A DNA stretch of 7,031 bases from Bacteroidota bacterium (GTDB lineage Bacteria > CLD3 > SB21), in the NCBI GenBank assembly GCA_020438245.1, contig JAGQUY010000504.1, positions 1 through 7,031 on the forward strand. Direction: 5' to 3'. Positions within the stretch are counted from its first letter, which is position 1, and each line of letters begins with the position of its first letter. The notes below the pieces were generated by a model. It had not been told where the DNA came from. It saw nothing but the letters and a program-made list of their open reading frames with translations, and did no database searches. This document shows, in pieces, positions 1 through 5,944 of the stretch. The translations under genes were made by a program, and so were the position numbers.

Positions 1-163
1 CAGCCAGATCTACCACACGGCCGCCTGTAAAGGCCGGACCGATACTGCGGAATTGCAGTCCGGAAAGGGAAATGTTTCTTAAAGAATCAGTTTTGGTTTG
101 TGCGTAGCCGGATAAATTTACAATCAGCATTCCGGCGACTGTACATAAGAGAAATCGTTTCAT
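1..163 (-). CDS. N-terminus of exported BNR/VPS10-like repeat protein (partial, 3' end beyond the window)
   Basis: Only the first 54 codons are present; the frame is open to the left edge. The start is ATG at 163, preceded seven bases upstream by AGGGG (plus-strand 171-175). Residues 1-22 form a clear secretion signal: MKRF, a hydrophobic core, then SGYAQ. The mature part begins with a Ser/Thr/Lys-rich spacer followed by LQFRSIGPAFTGGRVVDLA. In my knowledge of the family this F-R-S-I-G-P-A-x-x-G-G-R-V/I-x-D segment is the opening of the large (about 900-1100 residue) exported proteins of Bacteroidota annotated as WD40/YVTN/BNR-like, sortilin/VPS10 or 'glycosyl hydrolase', which fold as beta-propellers. 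The actual substrate is unknown and the 'glycosyl hydrolase' label is not supported by anything visible here. It follows the MBOAT-like gene by 289 bp in the same direction, so probably has its own promoter. Confidence 0.65.
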   Translation of the reverse strand, partial: MKRFLLCTVAGMLIVNLSGYAQTKTDSLRNISLSGLQFRSIGPAFTGGRVVDLA

Positions 164-372
164 TGTGTTACCCCTATTGCAATATGTGATGGCGTGTTCA
201 ATTGAATCTGTAATCAGTTGGAAGCCGGGGGAGGTCGCACCAACGTCGATTGGCGTCAGTAGTTAGGCTCCCGAATTGCCGGAACGGTCTTCCACAACGG
301 GCACATGACCGGCGAACTTATCTGTCAAGGGTATAACTACGGTCATATCAAACCGGTTGTTGCGCTGCGGAC

Positions 373-424
373 AAAAAAAAGACATCCAACCCGGAAGCAT
401 GAATTTGACTTTTCAATAGGATGT
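373..424 (-). terminator. possible intrinsic terminator after the MBOAT-like gene
   Basis: On the minus strand, about 30 bases past the stop of the gene ending at 453, ACATCC (419-424) can pair with GGATGT (382-387) and is followed by C and then eight T residues (373-380). The T-run directly after the 3' arm is terminator-like. The stem is only 6 bp, however, and the loop is about 31 bases, so stability is doubtful. An alternative CCAAC/GTTGG pairing competes with it. Confidence 0.35.
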
Positions 425-452
425 TGGCTAAAAGTGCATTCATCGCGGCGCC

Positions 453-911
453 TCAAACTTTTTGAATAAGCATTGCCAACACCAAGTTTCCGGCAACCAG
501 AAGGGTGTTGATGCTGGCACGAGCAGACCAAGTCAACGATCCATAAGTTATGTTGAGCCGTTTAGTTAAGATTACCGTCAACCCCATTAGAAAAAACCAT
601 GGCGTGAAAAAGAATACAGGTTTTCGCTTGACGGCCATAACCGCCAGATCGTGCAGTGCTCCACTTATGGCAAACGTAATCAACAAGGCGGTCGCTGAAG
701 AGAGCCGTTTCTTTAGCGGCGTGTAAATGAAGTATCCCAAATAATAGCCCCAGATTGGATTCCAAAATTGCCAAAACTCGGGAAATGAAACTGCCCCAAA
801 TGATCGGTACAACATATTGAGCAGGGAGCCGGCGCGTCCCAAAGGTACACCGTTCCGATATCTGACATACTCTCTGAGTGTTGGCTTTCTTCCTATCAAG
901 GGTTTGTCCAT
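453..911 (-). CDS. short MBOAT-like membrane protein (putative acyltransferase family)
   Basis: The protein has 152 residues starting at ATG 911. The frame stays open to a TTG at 1004, but those extra 31 residues have no membrane or family character, and the conserved-looking part begins at MDKPLIGRKPTLREY, so 911 is preferred. No good ribosome binding site is visible at either start. Key segment: FPEFWQFWNPIWGYYLGYFIYTPL (residues 43-66), then a helix with SGALHDLAV, then two or three more hydrophobic helices to the end (about 97-115 and 133-149). FW-x-x-W-N-P (Asn51) followed 36 residues later by an intramembrane His (His87) is the signature arrangement of membrane-bound O-acyltransferases, with Asn and His being the presumed active-site pair. 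Typical MBOATs have 350-500 residues; this one corresponds only to the catalytic half. I recall similar short proteins in Bacteroidota without known function. Acyl transfer is an inference; substrate unknown. Confidence 0.6.
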   Translation of the reverse strand: MDKPLIGRKPTLREYVRYRNGVPLGRAGSLLNMLYRSFGAVSFPEFWQFWNPIWGYYLGYFIYTPLKKRLSSATALLITFAISGALHDLAVMAVKRKPVFFFTPWFFLMGLTVILTKRLNITYGSLTWSARASINTLLVAGNLVLAMLIQKV

Positions 912-1066
912 TATGGAATTGCTACCCAGTTTCAGCTGTGGAGTATAAGGAAGCTGTATAAATGAATTCGTTTGACGTCCAGCGACCGGCGTTACATTCT
1001 GCAATGCTCAACTTCACTGAAAAATCCGGTCATAACATCTCGCTCTTTTAACTGGTGAACAGCAAA

Positions 1067-1075
1067 ACCTCCTTT
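1067..1075 (-). promoter_or_regulatory. orphan Shine-Dalgarno sequence (AAAGGAGGT)
   Basis: The minus strand reads AAAGGAGGT, a near-perfect complement of the 16S 3' end. It is followed only by TTG/CTG triplets that reach a TAA within a few codons. The next real start, ATG 911, is more than 150 bases further on. It may be a chance word, a remnant of a lost gene, or part of an untranslated leader. Confidence 0.3.
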
Positions 1076-1115
1076 GCAGCAGATCCTCGGAAAAAAATCT
1101 TAGAGGCGGCTGCAA
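1074..1115 (-). repeat. imperfect inverted repeat / RNA hairpin
   Basis: TTGCAGC (1074-1080) is complementary to GCTGCAA (1109-1115), a 7 bp outer stem. CCTC (1085-1088) pairs with GAGG (1103-1106) as an inner stem, with a 4/2 internal loop and a 14-base loop that is T-rich on the minus strand. On the minus transcript the 3' arm runs directly into AGGAGG, so the structure abuts a Shine-Dalgarno word. The inner CCTC could alternatively pair with that GGAGG. Function unknown. Confidence 0.4.
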
Positions 1116-1241
1116 GTCGCAGTACGATCTTACCGAATTCACCGGCAAAAAGAAACCAATTTGCAGAATGCGCAATCAGTCGTTGGCATACGTAACGGAT
1201 GGTCGATATCATGAATAATTTAGAATACTTGCAACGCCTTG

Positions 1242-1583
1242 TCAGGGTTTGGGTTTGATAAAATAGACAGCGGTTCCATCGGGATCGGTGAAGTGAAGAA
1301 AATGTCCTCCCTCTTCCTGCCGTTCCGTAACCTGAATGGATACTTTCTGCAGCGAAGATTTCACTTCTTCGAAGTTGTCCGCAGTGAAGCCGATGGAAAC
1401 ATTTCCTGATCCCCCGGGTAAATTTTGACTTGGGTGCAATCCGATCACAAGGCCGGGTGCCGTTAGTTGCGCATAGTGATTACCCCAGCGGGCTTTTTCT
1501 GTCAGACCGATGGATTTATAAAAAGAAATGGATTTGTCCATGTCTGTGACATTGATTGTTACGTTTGAATCCTTGATCATCAT
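1242..1583 (-). CDS. VOC (glyoxalase/bleomycin-resistance fold) family protein
   Basis: The protein has 113 residues, one VOC module of two beta-alpha-beta-beta-beta halves. The first half is NVTINVTDMDKSISFYKSIGL (7-27) with TAPGLVIGLHPS (41-52). The second is GNVSIGFTADNFEEVKSSLQ (60-79), ending GGHFLHFTDPDGTAVYFIKP (93-112), the hallmark VOC C-terminus. The open frame runs 71 codons further upstream, but that part overlaps the preceding gene out of frame. The ATG-ATG at 1583/1580 follows AAGGA by seven bases, so 1583 is chosen. At the usual metal positions, His of the 'H-V-x-L-x-V-x-D' strand is Asn7 and Glu of 'DPDG-x-x-x-E' is Tyr107, so a metal-dependent dioxygenase or glyoxalase I role is unlikely; small-molecule binding is more plausible. 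It lies 100 bp after the HXXEE gene and may be co-transcribed with it. Confidence 0.9.
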   Translation of the reverse strand: MMIKDSNVTINVTDMDKSISFYKSIGLTEKARWGNHYAQLTAPGLVIGLHPSQNLPGGSGNVSIGFTADNFEEVKSSLQKVSIQVTERQEEGGHFLHFTDPDGTAVYFIKPKP

Positions 1584-1590
1584 TAGTTTA

Positions 1591-1599
1591 TCCTTTCCT
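1591..1599 (-). promoter_or_regulatory. ribosome binding site that fixes the VOC start
   Basis: The minus strand reads AGGAAAGGA ending seven bases before ATG 1583. It decides for the 113-residue product over the much longer open frame reaching to 1796, whose first 71 codons would overlap the HXXEE gene. Confidence 0.75.
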
Positions 1600-1683
1600 G
1601 GTGAGAATTTGGAATTGTCATCGTCCACTTGCAAAGTAATGTCATCCTGTGCCTTTTGGGTTCTGACGGACGACGTGCCAAAA

Positions 1684-2169
1684 TCATGATGTCGGTTGCG
1701 TTGCCTTTCGAAGCTTGTGCCACAGCCACATACTCGAGAGCCCACTGATTGGTGATGTAAACAAGCCCGGAAAATATCCGCCTTTGGCCATGGCAAGGAG
1801 TGGATGGATCACGCCGTTAGCCATACCGGCAATGGCAAGGAACCACGCAGCAAAAAAAGCAAAGGGTCGGCCCGAGCGTAGGACGGGAATCGAAACAATC
1901 CAGACAACAAGCCATCCAAGGTTAAAGACGACAAAACCTTCAAATGAAATGCTTGGCATGCCAAACAAAGCAGGCAGTTGTTCATTAAACCGGGTTAAAG
2001 TCTCCTCTGTGAAGTGGAGGGCTTGAACGACAACCGCAATAAAGAACATTCGTGCTGCGGCGAACCGTTCCGCTGTTCGGTTCACCGGAGAAGGACGGTC
2101 ACGGGCGAGTAACCAAGCGGCCAAAGCCGCCAAACCCAGAACAAAAATACTCGGCAAAAGGTTAAGCAT
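1684..2169 (-). CDS. HXXEE domain membrane protein
   Basis: The protein has 161 residues from ATG 2169. The frame extends 12 codons to TTG 2205, but AAGGAGG (2185-2191) lies inside that extension and so points to the downstream ATG, although its 15-base spacing is long. Predicted hydrophobic helices lie at about 4-21, 40-52, 77-97, 103-123 and 134-150. The family motif H-x-x-E-E is present as HFTEE (His52, Glu55, Glu56). Later conserved elements follow: Asn118-Gly and His122, then YFPG (132-135) and Thr138, in the order expected of HXXEE proteins. The clustered His/Glu residues near membrane helices suggest a metal or catalytic site, but no activity is established for the family. It is the first gene after a 162 bp gap behind the CocE hydrolase, followed by the VOC gene. 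Confidence 0.8.
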   Translation of the reverse strand: MLNLLPSIFVLGLAALAAWLLARDRPSPVNRTAERFAAARMFFIAVVVQALHFTEETLTRFNEQLPALFGMPSISFEGFVVFNLGWLVVWIVSIPVLRSGRPFAFFAAWFLAIAGMANGVIHPLLAMAKGGYFPGLFTSPISGLSSMWLWHKLRKATQPTS

Positions 2170-2184
2170 GACCTGTGTGTGCGG

Positions 2185-2191
2185 CCTCCTT
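2185..2191 (-). promoter_or_regulatory. ribosome binding site of the HXXEE gene (unusually distant)
   Basis: A perfect AAGGAGG on the minus strand with 15 bases to ATG 2169, longer than the usual 5-9. No ATG, GTG or TTG lies in between in the correct frame, so either the long spacing works or initiation uses the weaker AGG nearer the ATG. Confidence 0.5.
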
Positions 2192-2303
2192 GGGCTGTGC
2201 CACAAGCGTGACGATCCAATCTATCTCGACTTGAACCCAGAATAATTCTCTGTAGAATTCCCGGCTTTTCCCCAAGTGAGGGGTTGTATGGTTGAAGCTG
2301 CTC

Positions 2304-2328
2304 GTCTGATATTCAATCTAGCTCAGAC
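2304..2328 (-). repeat. short inverted repeat just past the CocE stop
   Basis: GTCTGA (2304-2309) and TCAGAC (2323-2328) form a 6 bp stem with a 13-base loop, starting four bases after the TAG of the hydrolase (minus strand). No T-run follows, so it is at best a weak 3'-end or mRNA-protecting hairpin rather than a classical terminator. Confidence 0.3.
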
Positions 2329-2331
2329 TCT

Positions 2332-4593
2332 CTATTTCCAGATCGGTATTCTTACATAACTATCATTATACCATCTAATATTCAATGGGATTTCGGCGTC
2401 AGAAATATCTTCATCGCTCACCTCTTTTCCGGTGCCGTAATTGATTTGAGCGAATGGATTCTTATTAATGTCCAACGTTATCAGCAAACGACTGCCTTTG
2501 CCCAGTTTTTTGCTTACCATCCGGGTCTTTTCAAAAGGAATCGATTCCACCCTACCGGGCGTCAGTAAATGCCTTACGCTTCCGTCCTGTGCGTAACTGG
2601 CTCTACCTATGAAGTAAGACAGGTGAAATAATTGGCTGTCCGGCATCACTTCATACAGGACTAAGCCGACATCCATGTCCTTTTTGTTGATCTCAGCCCT
2701 GATCTCGCCCGAGAATATACCGGAAATTTCAACCGCTTCTTCCAAAGGATCGCTTATGAAAGCAAATCCACTGGAAAAATCAGGTATCTCGTGAATAATG
2801 GGATCGGGATAGGAATCATCATTGTTGTTGGTTTGTCTGTCTGCAAGATTGACAATCTGAGACAAAAAGGCCGCTTTGGCCGGTTTCTTACCGGAAAGTT
2901 GGTAGAATTCCCCAGATTTAACGTCCGTCAGATACAGGGTCAATGTTGACGTGCTCATTTTTTCAAGCGATGGGGCATGCTTCCAAGTGTTTGTGCCCAT
3001 TACCTGGTAGTTGATTCTATTCTTGAGCAGGTCAGGCTTCTTTGCGCCGCGAAAGATGTAGTCCATCCATTCAAAAGTGATCTCAGGCGTGTTGATCTGC
3101 GCGACCGGATCAATAACGTAGTCTCTTAGTACTGCCGGTTTACGCGCGGCCTGCGCCCCAAAATGATCATACGGACCAATCAGCAGATAGTGCTCTGCTT
3201 TTTTGTTGAACTTGTAGTGCTCTTTAAGATAGCCAACCGCTGACTGCTGGCCGTCATCGTAGTACCCGGTGATTGTTAAAACCGGAATGTTGATCTTGCG
3301 GAAGTCTTCCTTGTATGGGACCATATTCTGCCAATACGCGTCGTACGCAGGATGCTGCAACCAGCGTTTAAACCAGGGATTCGGCGTGCCGTCAATGTCT
3401 GGGATCTGACGGTAAGATTTTCCGCTTTTATACCATTTGTCATTGAGGAGATTCCATCTGTCGAAATCATAATAGGTTTCATTATCGAGGTACTTGTTGT
3501 CGGTTGTGTAAAAGGCCCAGGCATAGTTGACGAATAGGAAAACGTTGTTTTCCATCGGCAGACCATCACCCGGATTGTTGGCCACATAGGGAACAATGGT
3601 CTTGAGTGCAGGATGTATTTTTTTCGTGGTAGCCCATTGCGTGAATCCGTCGTAACTACCTCCATACATCCCTATGCGTCCGTCGTTCCATGGCTGTTTG
3701 CTGATCCAATCGATCACCGCTCGTGCATCGTCGCCGTCGTGCTCGTACGGCACCGGTTCCTCAGGACTGCGCCCTTTGCCTCGGGTGTACGCCACAACAC
3801 TGGCGTACCCGCGTGCGGCGGGTTTTCTGGCATCAAAGAAGTAGCGATTGTCGTCGGCATAGATCGTAAAAAGAAGAAGAGCGGGTAAAGGAGTCTTGGC
3901 GGATCTTGGCCGTACCATCATGGCTGCAATGGTTGCTCCATCGGGTGTTTTGATCAGCACATCATTGTCTGTAATATAGCGCCTGCCATCGTCTTCAACC
4001 ATCAAGGGAATGACAAGCGGTTGCCAGAATTGAATATCTTTGTAAAACTGATACTGTTTGATCAGGCTGACGGCATCTTGCAGCGAAATGGTATCCTTAC
4101 CTTTTTGCTTTTCCACGGCAGAAAGAAGGCTGGTGTGCGCTCGGTTCACATTGCCGCCGAACCAATAAAAGGACTCGCTGGCAGTCTTGTCATCCAATCG
4201 GCCGATTTCTTGACGGAATTCTTGATTGAACAGTTCCTCCAAGGTCTCGCTCGAGGTAGCCTGTTTTGCCTTTGCCCTTGCCAGGATCTCGAAAGGAAGA
4301 AGCGGCAAGGTGCTGGCAGGGTCGGTAACCCGTCGCAGGTTCATCAAGCTTTGAAGCGTGGCGACTGCATCCTGATATTGACCGGCAACTTCTTGCAGCC
4401 GGAACAGCGTGTTGAGAAAGCGACTACTGTCGGTTTCCTGATAAAGCACAAGGGACTGCTTCGCGAGCGCCGGTATCGCGCGTTCGAGCGATGCTTCGTC
4501 CTTCAACGCGGTTTGCGGAAGGTCCAGGTTCTGAGCCGATACGTGAAGGCCGACCCCGAAGAGTACCGATAAAAAACAAAGCGTAGTTTTCAT
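2332..4593 (-). CDS. exported CocE/NonD family alpha/beta hydrolase (X-Pro dipeptidyl-peptidase S15-like)
   Basis: The protein has 753 residues. Signal peptide 1-21 (MKTT, hydrophobic core, HVSAQ) predicts export, probably to the periplasm. Residues 22-195 are a helical region with TPR-like character (AGQYQDAVATLQSL), not part of the usual 550-650 residue CocE architecture. The hydrolase core runs from about 205 to 515. The nucleophile elbow is GMYGGSYDG with Ser313; the acid is Asp446 in TGYYDD; the base is His477 in IGPYDHFG. Tyr245 (LLFTIYADD) fits the oxyanion-hole tyrosine. TRGKGRSPEEP and QPWNDGRIG (300-308) are typical of the family. The C-terminal jelly-roll (PepX_C-like) begins near 545 and ends at IRWYNDSYVRIPIWK. 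Members hydrolyse acyl, ester or peptide bonds; the substrate here cannot be read. The gene follows the four-helix membrane protein by 15 bp and its AAGAAGGA binding site overlaps that gene's stop, so the two are probably co-translated. Confidence 0.93.
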   Translation of the reverse strand: MKTTLCFLSVLFGVGLHVSAQNLDLPQTALKDEASLERAIPALAKQSLVLYQETDSSRFLNTLFRLQEVAGQYQDAVATLQSLMNLRRVTDPASTLPLLPFEILARAKAKQATSSETLEELFNQEFRQEIGRLDDKTASESFYWFGGNVNRAHTSLLSAVEKQKGKDTISLQDAVSLIKQYQFYKDIQFWQPLVIPLMVEDDGRRYITDNDVLIKTPDGATIAAMMVRPRSAKTPLPALLLFTIYADDNRYFFDARKPAARGYASVVAYTRGKGRSPEEPVPYEHDGDDARAVIDWISKQPWNDGRIGMYGGSYDGFTQWATTKKIHPALKTIVPYVANNPGDGLPMENNVFLFVNYAWAFYTTDNKYLDNETYYDFDRWNLLNDKWYKSGKSYRQIPDIDGTPNPWFKRWLQHPAYDAYWQNMVPYKEDFRKINIPVLTITGYYDDGQQSAVGYLKEHYKFNKKAEHYLLIGPYDHFGAQAARKPAVLRDYVIDPVAQINTPEITFEWMDYIFRGAKKPDLLKNRINYQVMGTNTWKHAPSLEKMSTSTLTLYLTDVKSGEFYQLSGKKPAKAAFLSQIVNLADRQTNNNDDSYPDPIIHEIPDFSSGFAFISDPLEEAVEISGIFSGEIRAEINKKDMDVGLVLYEVMPDSQLFHLSYFIGRASYAQDGSVRHLLTPGRVESIPFEKTRMVSKKLGKGSRLLITLDINKNPFAQINYGTGKEVSDEDISDAEIPLNIRWYNDSYVRIPIWK

Positions 4594-4602
4594 GTTGGTC
4601 CA

Positions 4603-4610
4603 TCCTTCTT
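4603..4610 (-). promoter_or_regulatory. ribosome binding site of the hydrolase overlapping the upstream stop codon
   Basis: The minus strand reads AAGAAGGA ending nine bases before ATG 4593, and the TAA of the upstream membrane-protein gene (4609-4611) overlaps it. The arrangement suggests translational coupling. An ATG at 4603 right after the GG is out of frame and not used. Confidence 0.7.
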
Positions 4611-5046
4611 AAGAACTTGTCTTGACGATCCAGCCTCTCAGTTCTGCGTACTTTGCGTACCAAACCAAGAACGCAGCCACGGCCAACGGCATGAATAGGA
4701 TGCCGACGATCTCACCGGTTCCGAAGTCGATGCCCATGCTGAGAGTGTGGGTCATCGTAACAAGTACACCAAGACACGATGCGATCAGTGTGTAGTACGC
4801 GGCTGACCTTCTCAGCAGAAGCAGAAGGCAGCCGAGCGTACCGCCAAAAACAGCCAACGCAAAGCCACCGGTTGCCCAAAGCGGGCGTCCCTCAACAATG
4901 ACACGTTCCGATGCACGATATGAAGCAAGCACATCGGGATTCATCTGCATGAAAAAATTGATCGATCCCAGAATATTCCAAACTAGTGCGACGATTCCGA
5001 TGACCCAGAAACTCCAGTGAATTGCATTGGTTGTCTTTTCATTCAT
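4609..5046 (-). CDS. uncharacterised four-helix membrane protein
   Basis: The protein has 145 residues starting at ATG 5046, five bases after GGAGG. Four hydrophobic helices are visible: about 10-34 (FWVIGIVALVWNILGSINFFMQM), 56-78 (LWATGGFALAVFGGTLGCLLLLL), 82-104 and 112-131. The order W-N-x-x-G in helix 1, a polar loop, then 'P-x-W-A-T-G-x-F-A-x-A-V-F-G-G-x-L-G-C' and a terminal 'VWYAKYAELRGWI' match a widespread small integral membrane family. I recall such proteins labelled 'sugar transporter' or hypothetical in databases, without evidence for transport. With four helices and no transporter motif, a modulatory or structural role is just as likely. It sits directly in front of the exported CocE-type hydrolase, and coupling through overlapping signals hints at joint expression rather than proving a shared job. 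Confidence 0.85.
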   Translation of the reverse strand: MNEKTTNAIHWSFWVIGIVALVWNILGSINFFMQMNPDVLASYRASERVIVEGRPLWATGGFALAVFGGTLGCLLLLLRRSAAYYTLIASCLGVLVTMTHTLSMGIDFGTGEIVGILFMPLAVAAFLVWYAKYAELRGWIVKTSS

Positions 5047-5076
5047 CTCCGCCTCCCGTATTCATTAAGGGTGCCT

Positions 5077-5090
5077 TTCCTGCGCAGGAA
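5077..5090. repeat. perfect 14 bp palindrome in the MOSC/membrane-protein gap
   Basis: TTCCTGCGCAGGAA is its own reverse complement. With flanking CC and GG and one bulged base it extends to a longer imperfect hairpin. It lies 30 bp upstream of ATG 5046 and about 32 bp past the MOSC stop. It could be an operator for a dimeric regulator or an intercistronic mRNA hairpin. No T-run follows on the minus strand, so a classical terminator is unlikely. Confidence 0.5.
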
Positions 5091-5121
5091 GGATCTTTGG
5101 TAATTAGTCTTCGATCTCAAC

Positions 5122-5913
5122 TCAGTCCATCAGTTCAACTGAATCGTTCTCCGCCAAAACGCCTTCCACCAATACGGCGCCATATACGCCGGCAAAAGTA
5201 TCATGCTCCTGAGCAACTCTGCGGAGTATTTCCGGGTTATGTTCGCCCGTGTCGGGATCCAGTGAAATCATCTTGCAGCGAGGGTCGCGTTCGAGAACCA
5301 TGATTACCACGGTCGGGCCGATGCGTAGTTTTCGGCCGACCAGCTTGTCTTCAGCAAAGCCGTCCTCCGATGCAAGATCAAGATAGATGTTTGACCTAAA
5401 GCGCCGTTTATCCATCGGAATGGACAACTCGGATTCGATTTGCCGAATGGTTTGCAGGCTAATCAATGAAATGGGACGACAGTCGGTCATTGCCCGGTCC
5501 GAACGAACAAGGGTGAGACTATTCTGACCGCGCAATCCTTCAGTGAGCATAGCAGACAACGCCGGGTCATCTACCGCGTAGACTTCCCCGGAGGGGGTTA
5601 CTACATCCAACATCAGATCGTCCGGTTCAGCGTTGGCGTACATTACACCGGGTTGTATCGCCATTGCTTCCATCCAATTTGGCGGTTTCGCCGCTCTTTC
5701 CGGGTGGCGAAACTGCGGACGATAACGCAGCAATTGCTCTTGTGCCGTTGCGCTCAGATAGGGGAAGCCTTTGCGGCCGGATGAATTTTTGAAGGCAAAG
5801 CACCGGTCGCCATAAAGCCCGGAAAACCCGACAAACGCCTCGCTCATCGTCTCGCCACTCATGCTCTTGACAGGGTAACGACATATGCTTTCGATGGTTC
5901 CAATACTTGTCAT
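5122..5913 (-). CDS. MOSC domain-containing protein (with MOSC N-terminal beta-barrel)
   Basis: The protein has 263 residues; start ATG 5913 follows AGGAG by six bases. Residues 1-110 form the MOSC N-terminal domain with its RYPVKSM motif (12-18) and GLYGDRCFAF (32-41). The MOSC domain proper follows: CRPISLISLQTI (145-156), RFRSNIYLD (171-179), LVGRKLRIG (191-199), then ERDPRCKMISLDPDTGE (208-224) with the conserved Cys213. That Cys is the residue proposed to bind sulfur or the molybdenum cofactor in the MOSC superfamily (relatives of the MOCO sulfurase C-terminus, YiiM, YcbX and mARC). There is no ferredoxin domain as in YcbX, so it probably relies on a separate electron partner or acts as a sulfur carrier. 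Cytosolic. It follows the GNAT gene by 31 bp, likely in one transcript. Confidence 0.92.
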   Translation of the reverse strand: MTSIGTIESICRYPVKSMSGETMSEAFVGFSGLYGDRCFAFKNSSGRKGFPYLSATAQEQLLRYRPQFRHPERAAKPPNWMEAMAIQPGVMYANAEPDDLMLDVVTPSGEVYAVDDPALSAMLTEGLRGQNSLTLVRSDRAMTDCRPISLISLQTIRQIESELSIPMDKRRFRSNIYLDLASEDGFAEDKLVGRKLRIGPTVVIMVLERDPRCKMISLDPDTGEHNPEILRRVAQEHDTFAGVYGAVLVEGVLAENDSVELMD

Positions 5914-5944
5914 ATCAATCTCCTGATGATAACTAGATCCGATG

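Larger units (their letters stand above)
912..1241. other. 330 bp intergenic region with hairpin and a gene-less Shine-Dalgarno
   Basis: This lies between the VOC gene (upstream in the direction of transcription) and the MBOAT-like gene. It presumably contains the promoter of the latter, but no convincing -33/-7 (TTG / TAnnTTTG) or sigma70-like pair was found. Visible items are an imperfect inverted repeat at 1074-1115, a perfect Shine-Dalgarno word at 1067-1075 with no good ORF behind it, and a 54-codon open frame at 1048-1212 on the minus strand without ribosome binding site or recognisable motif. Confidence 0.6.

Noticed and set aside
321..330. TTGACA on the minus strand as a -35 box for the left-edge gene
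   Set aside because: No matching -10 element at 16-18 bases, and sigma factors of Bacteroidota use a different consensus.
263..346. 27-codon minus-strand frame (MTVVIPLTDKFAGHVPVV...) in the 164-452 gap
   Set aside because: Too short, no binding site, no known relatives; the rest of that gap shows no coding signal.
912..1004. 31-codon TTG extension of the MBOAT-like gene
   Set aside because: It has no hydrophobic or conserved character and starts with a rare codon without a clear binding site.
1048..1212. 54-codon open frame on the minus strand (MISTIRYVCQ... ending LLFTS) in the gap between the VOC and MBOAT-like genes
   Set aside because: There is no ribosome binding site before its ATG and no recognisable motif, it contains the hairpin and orphan Shine-Dalgarno, and this length is common by chance. 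Kept only as a possibility.
1584..1796. 71-codon upstream extension of the VOC frame
   Set aside because: It overlaps the HXXEE gene in another frame, has cysteine/histidine-rich non-VOC composition, and a good binding site marks ATG 1583.
1715..2026. 103-codon plus-strand open frame opposite the HXXEE gene
   Set aside because: Shadow of the membrane protein; its product is not family-like.
2215..2240. GGTTCAAGTC on the minus strand, resembling a tRNA T-loop
   Set aside because: The flanking bases do not form a T-stem and no acceptor, D or anticodon arms are found around it.
2271..2284. CCCC-AAGTGA-GGGG inverted repeat in the CocE/HXXEE gap
   Set aside because: A four-pair stem without an adjacent T-run; too small to call a terminator.
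4021..4572. 183-codon plus-strand open frame opposite the hydrolase
   Set aside because: It is antisense to a well-supported gene with catalytic motifs and its translation has no recognisable family features.
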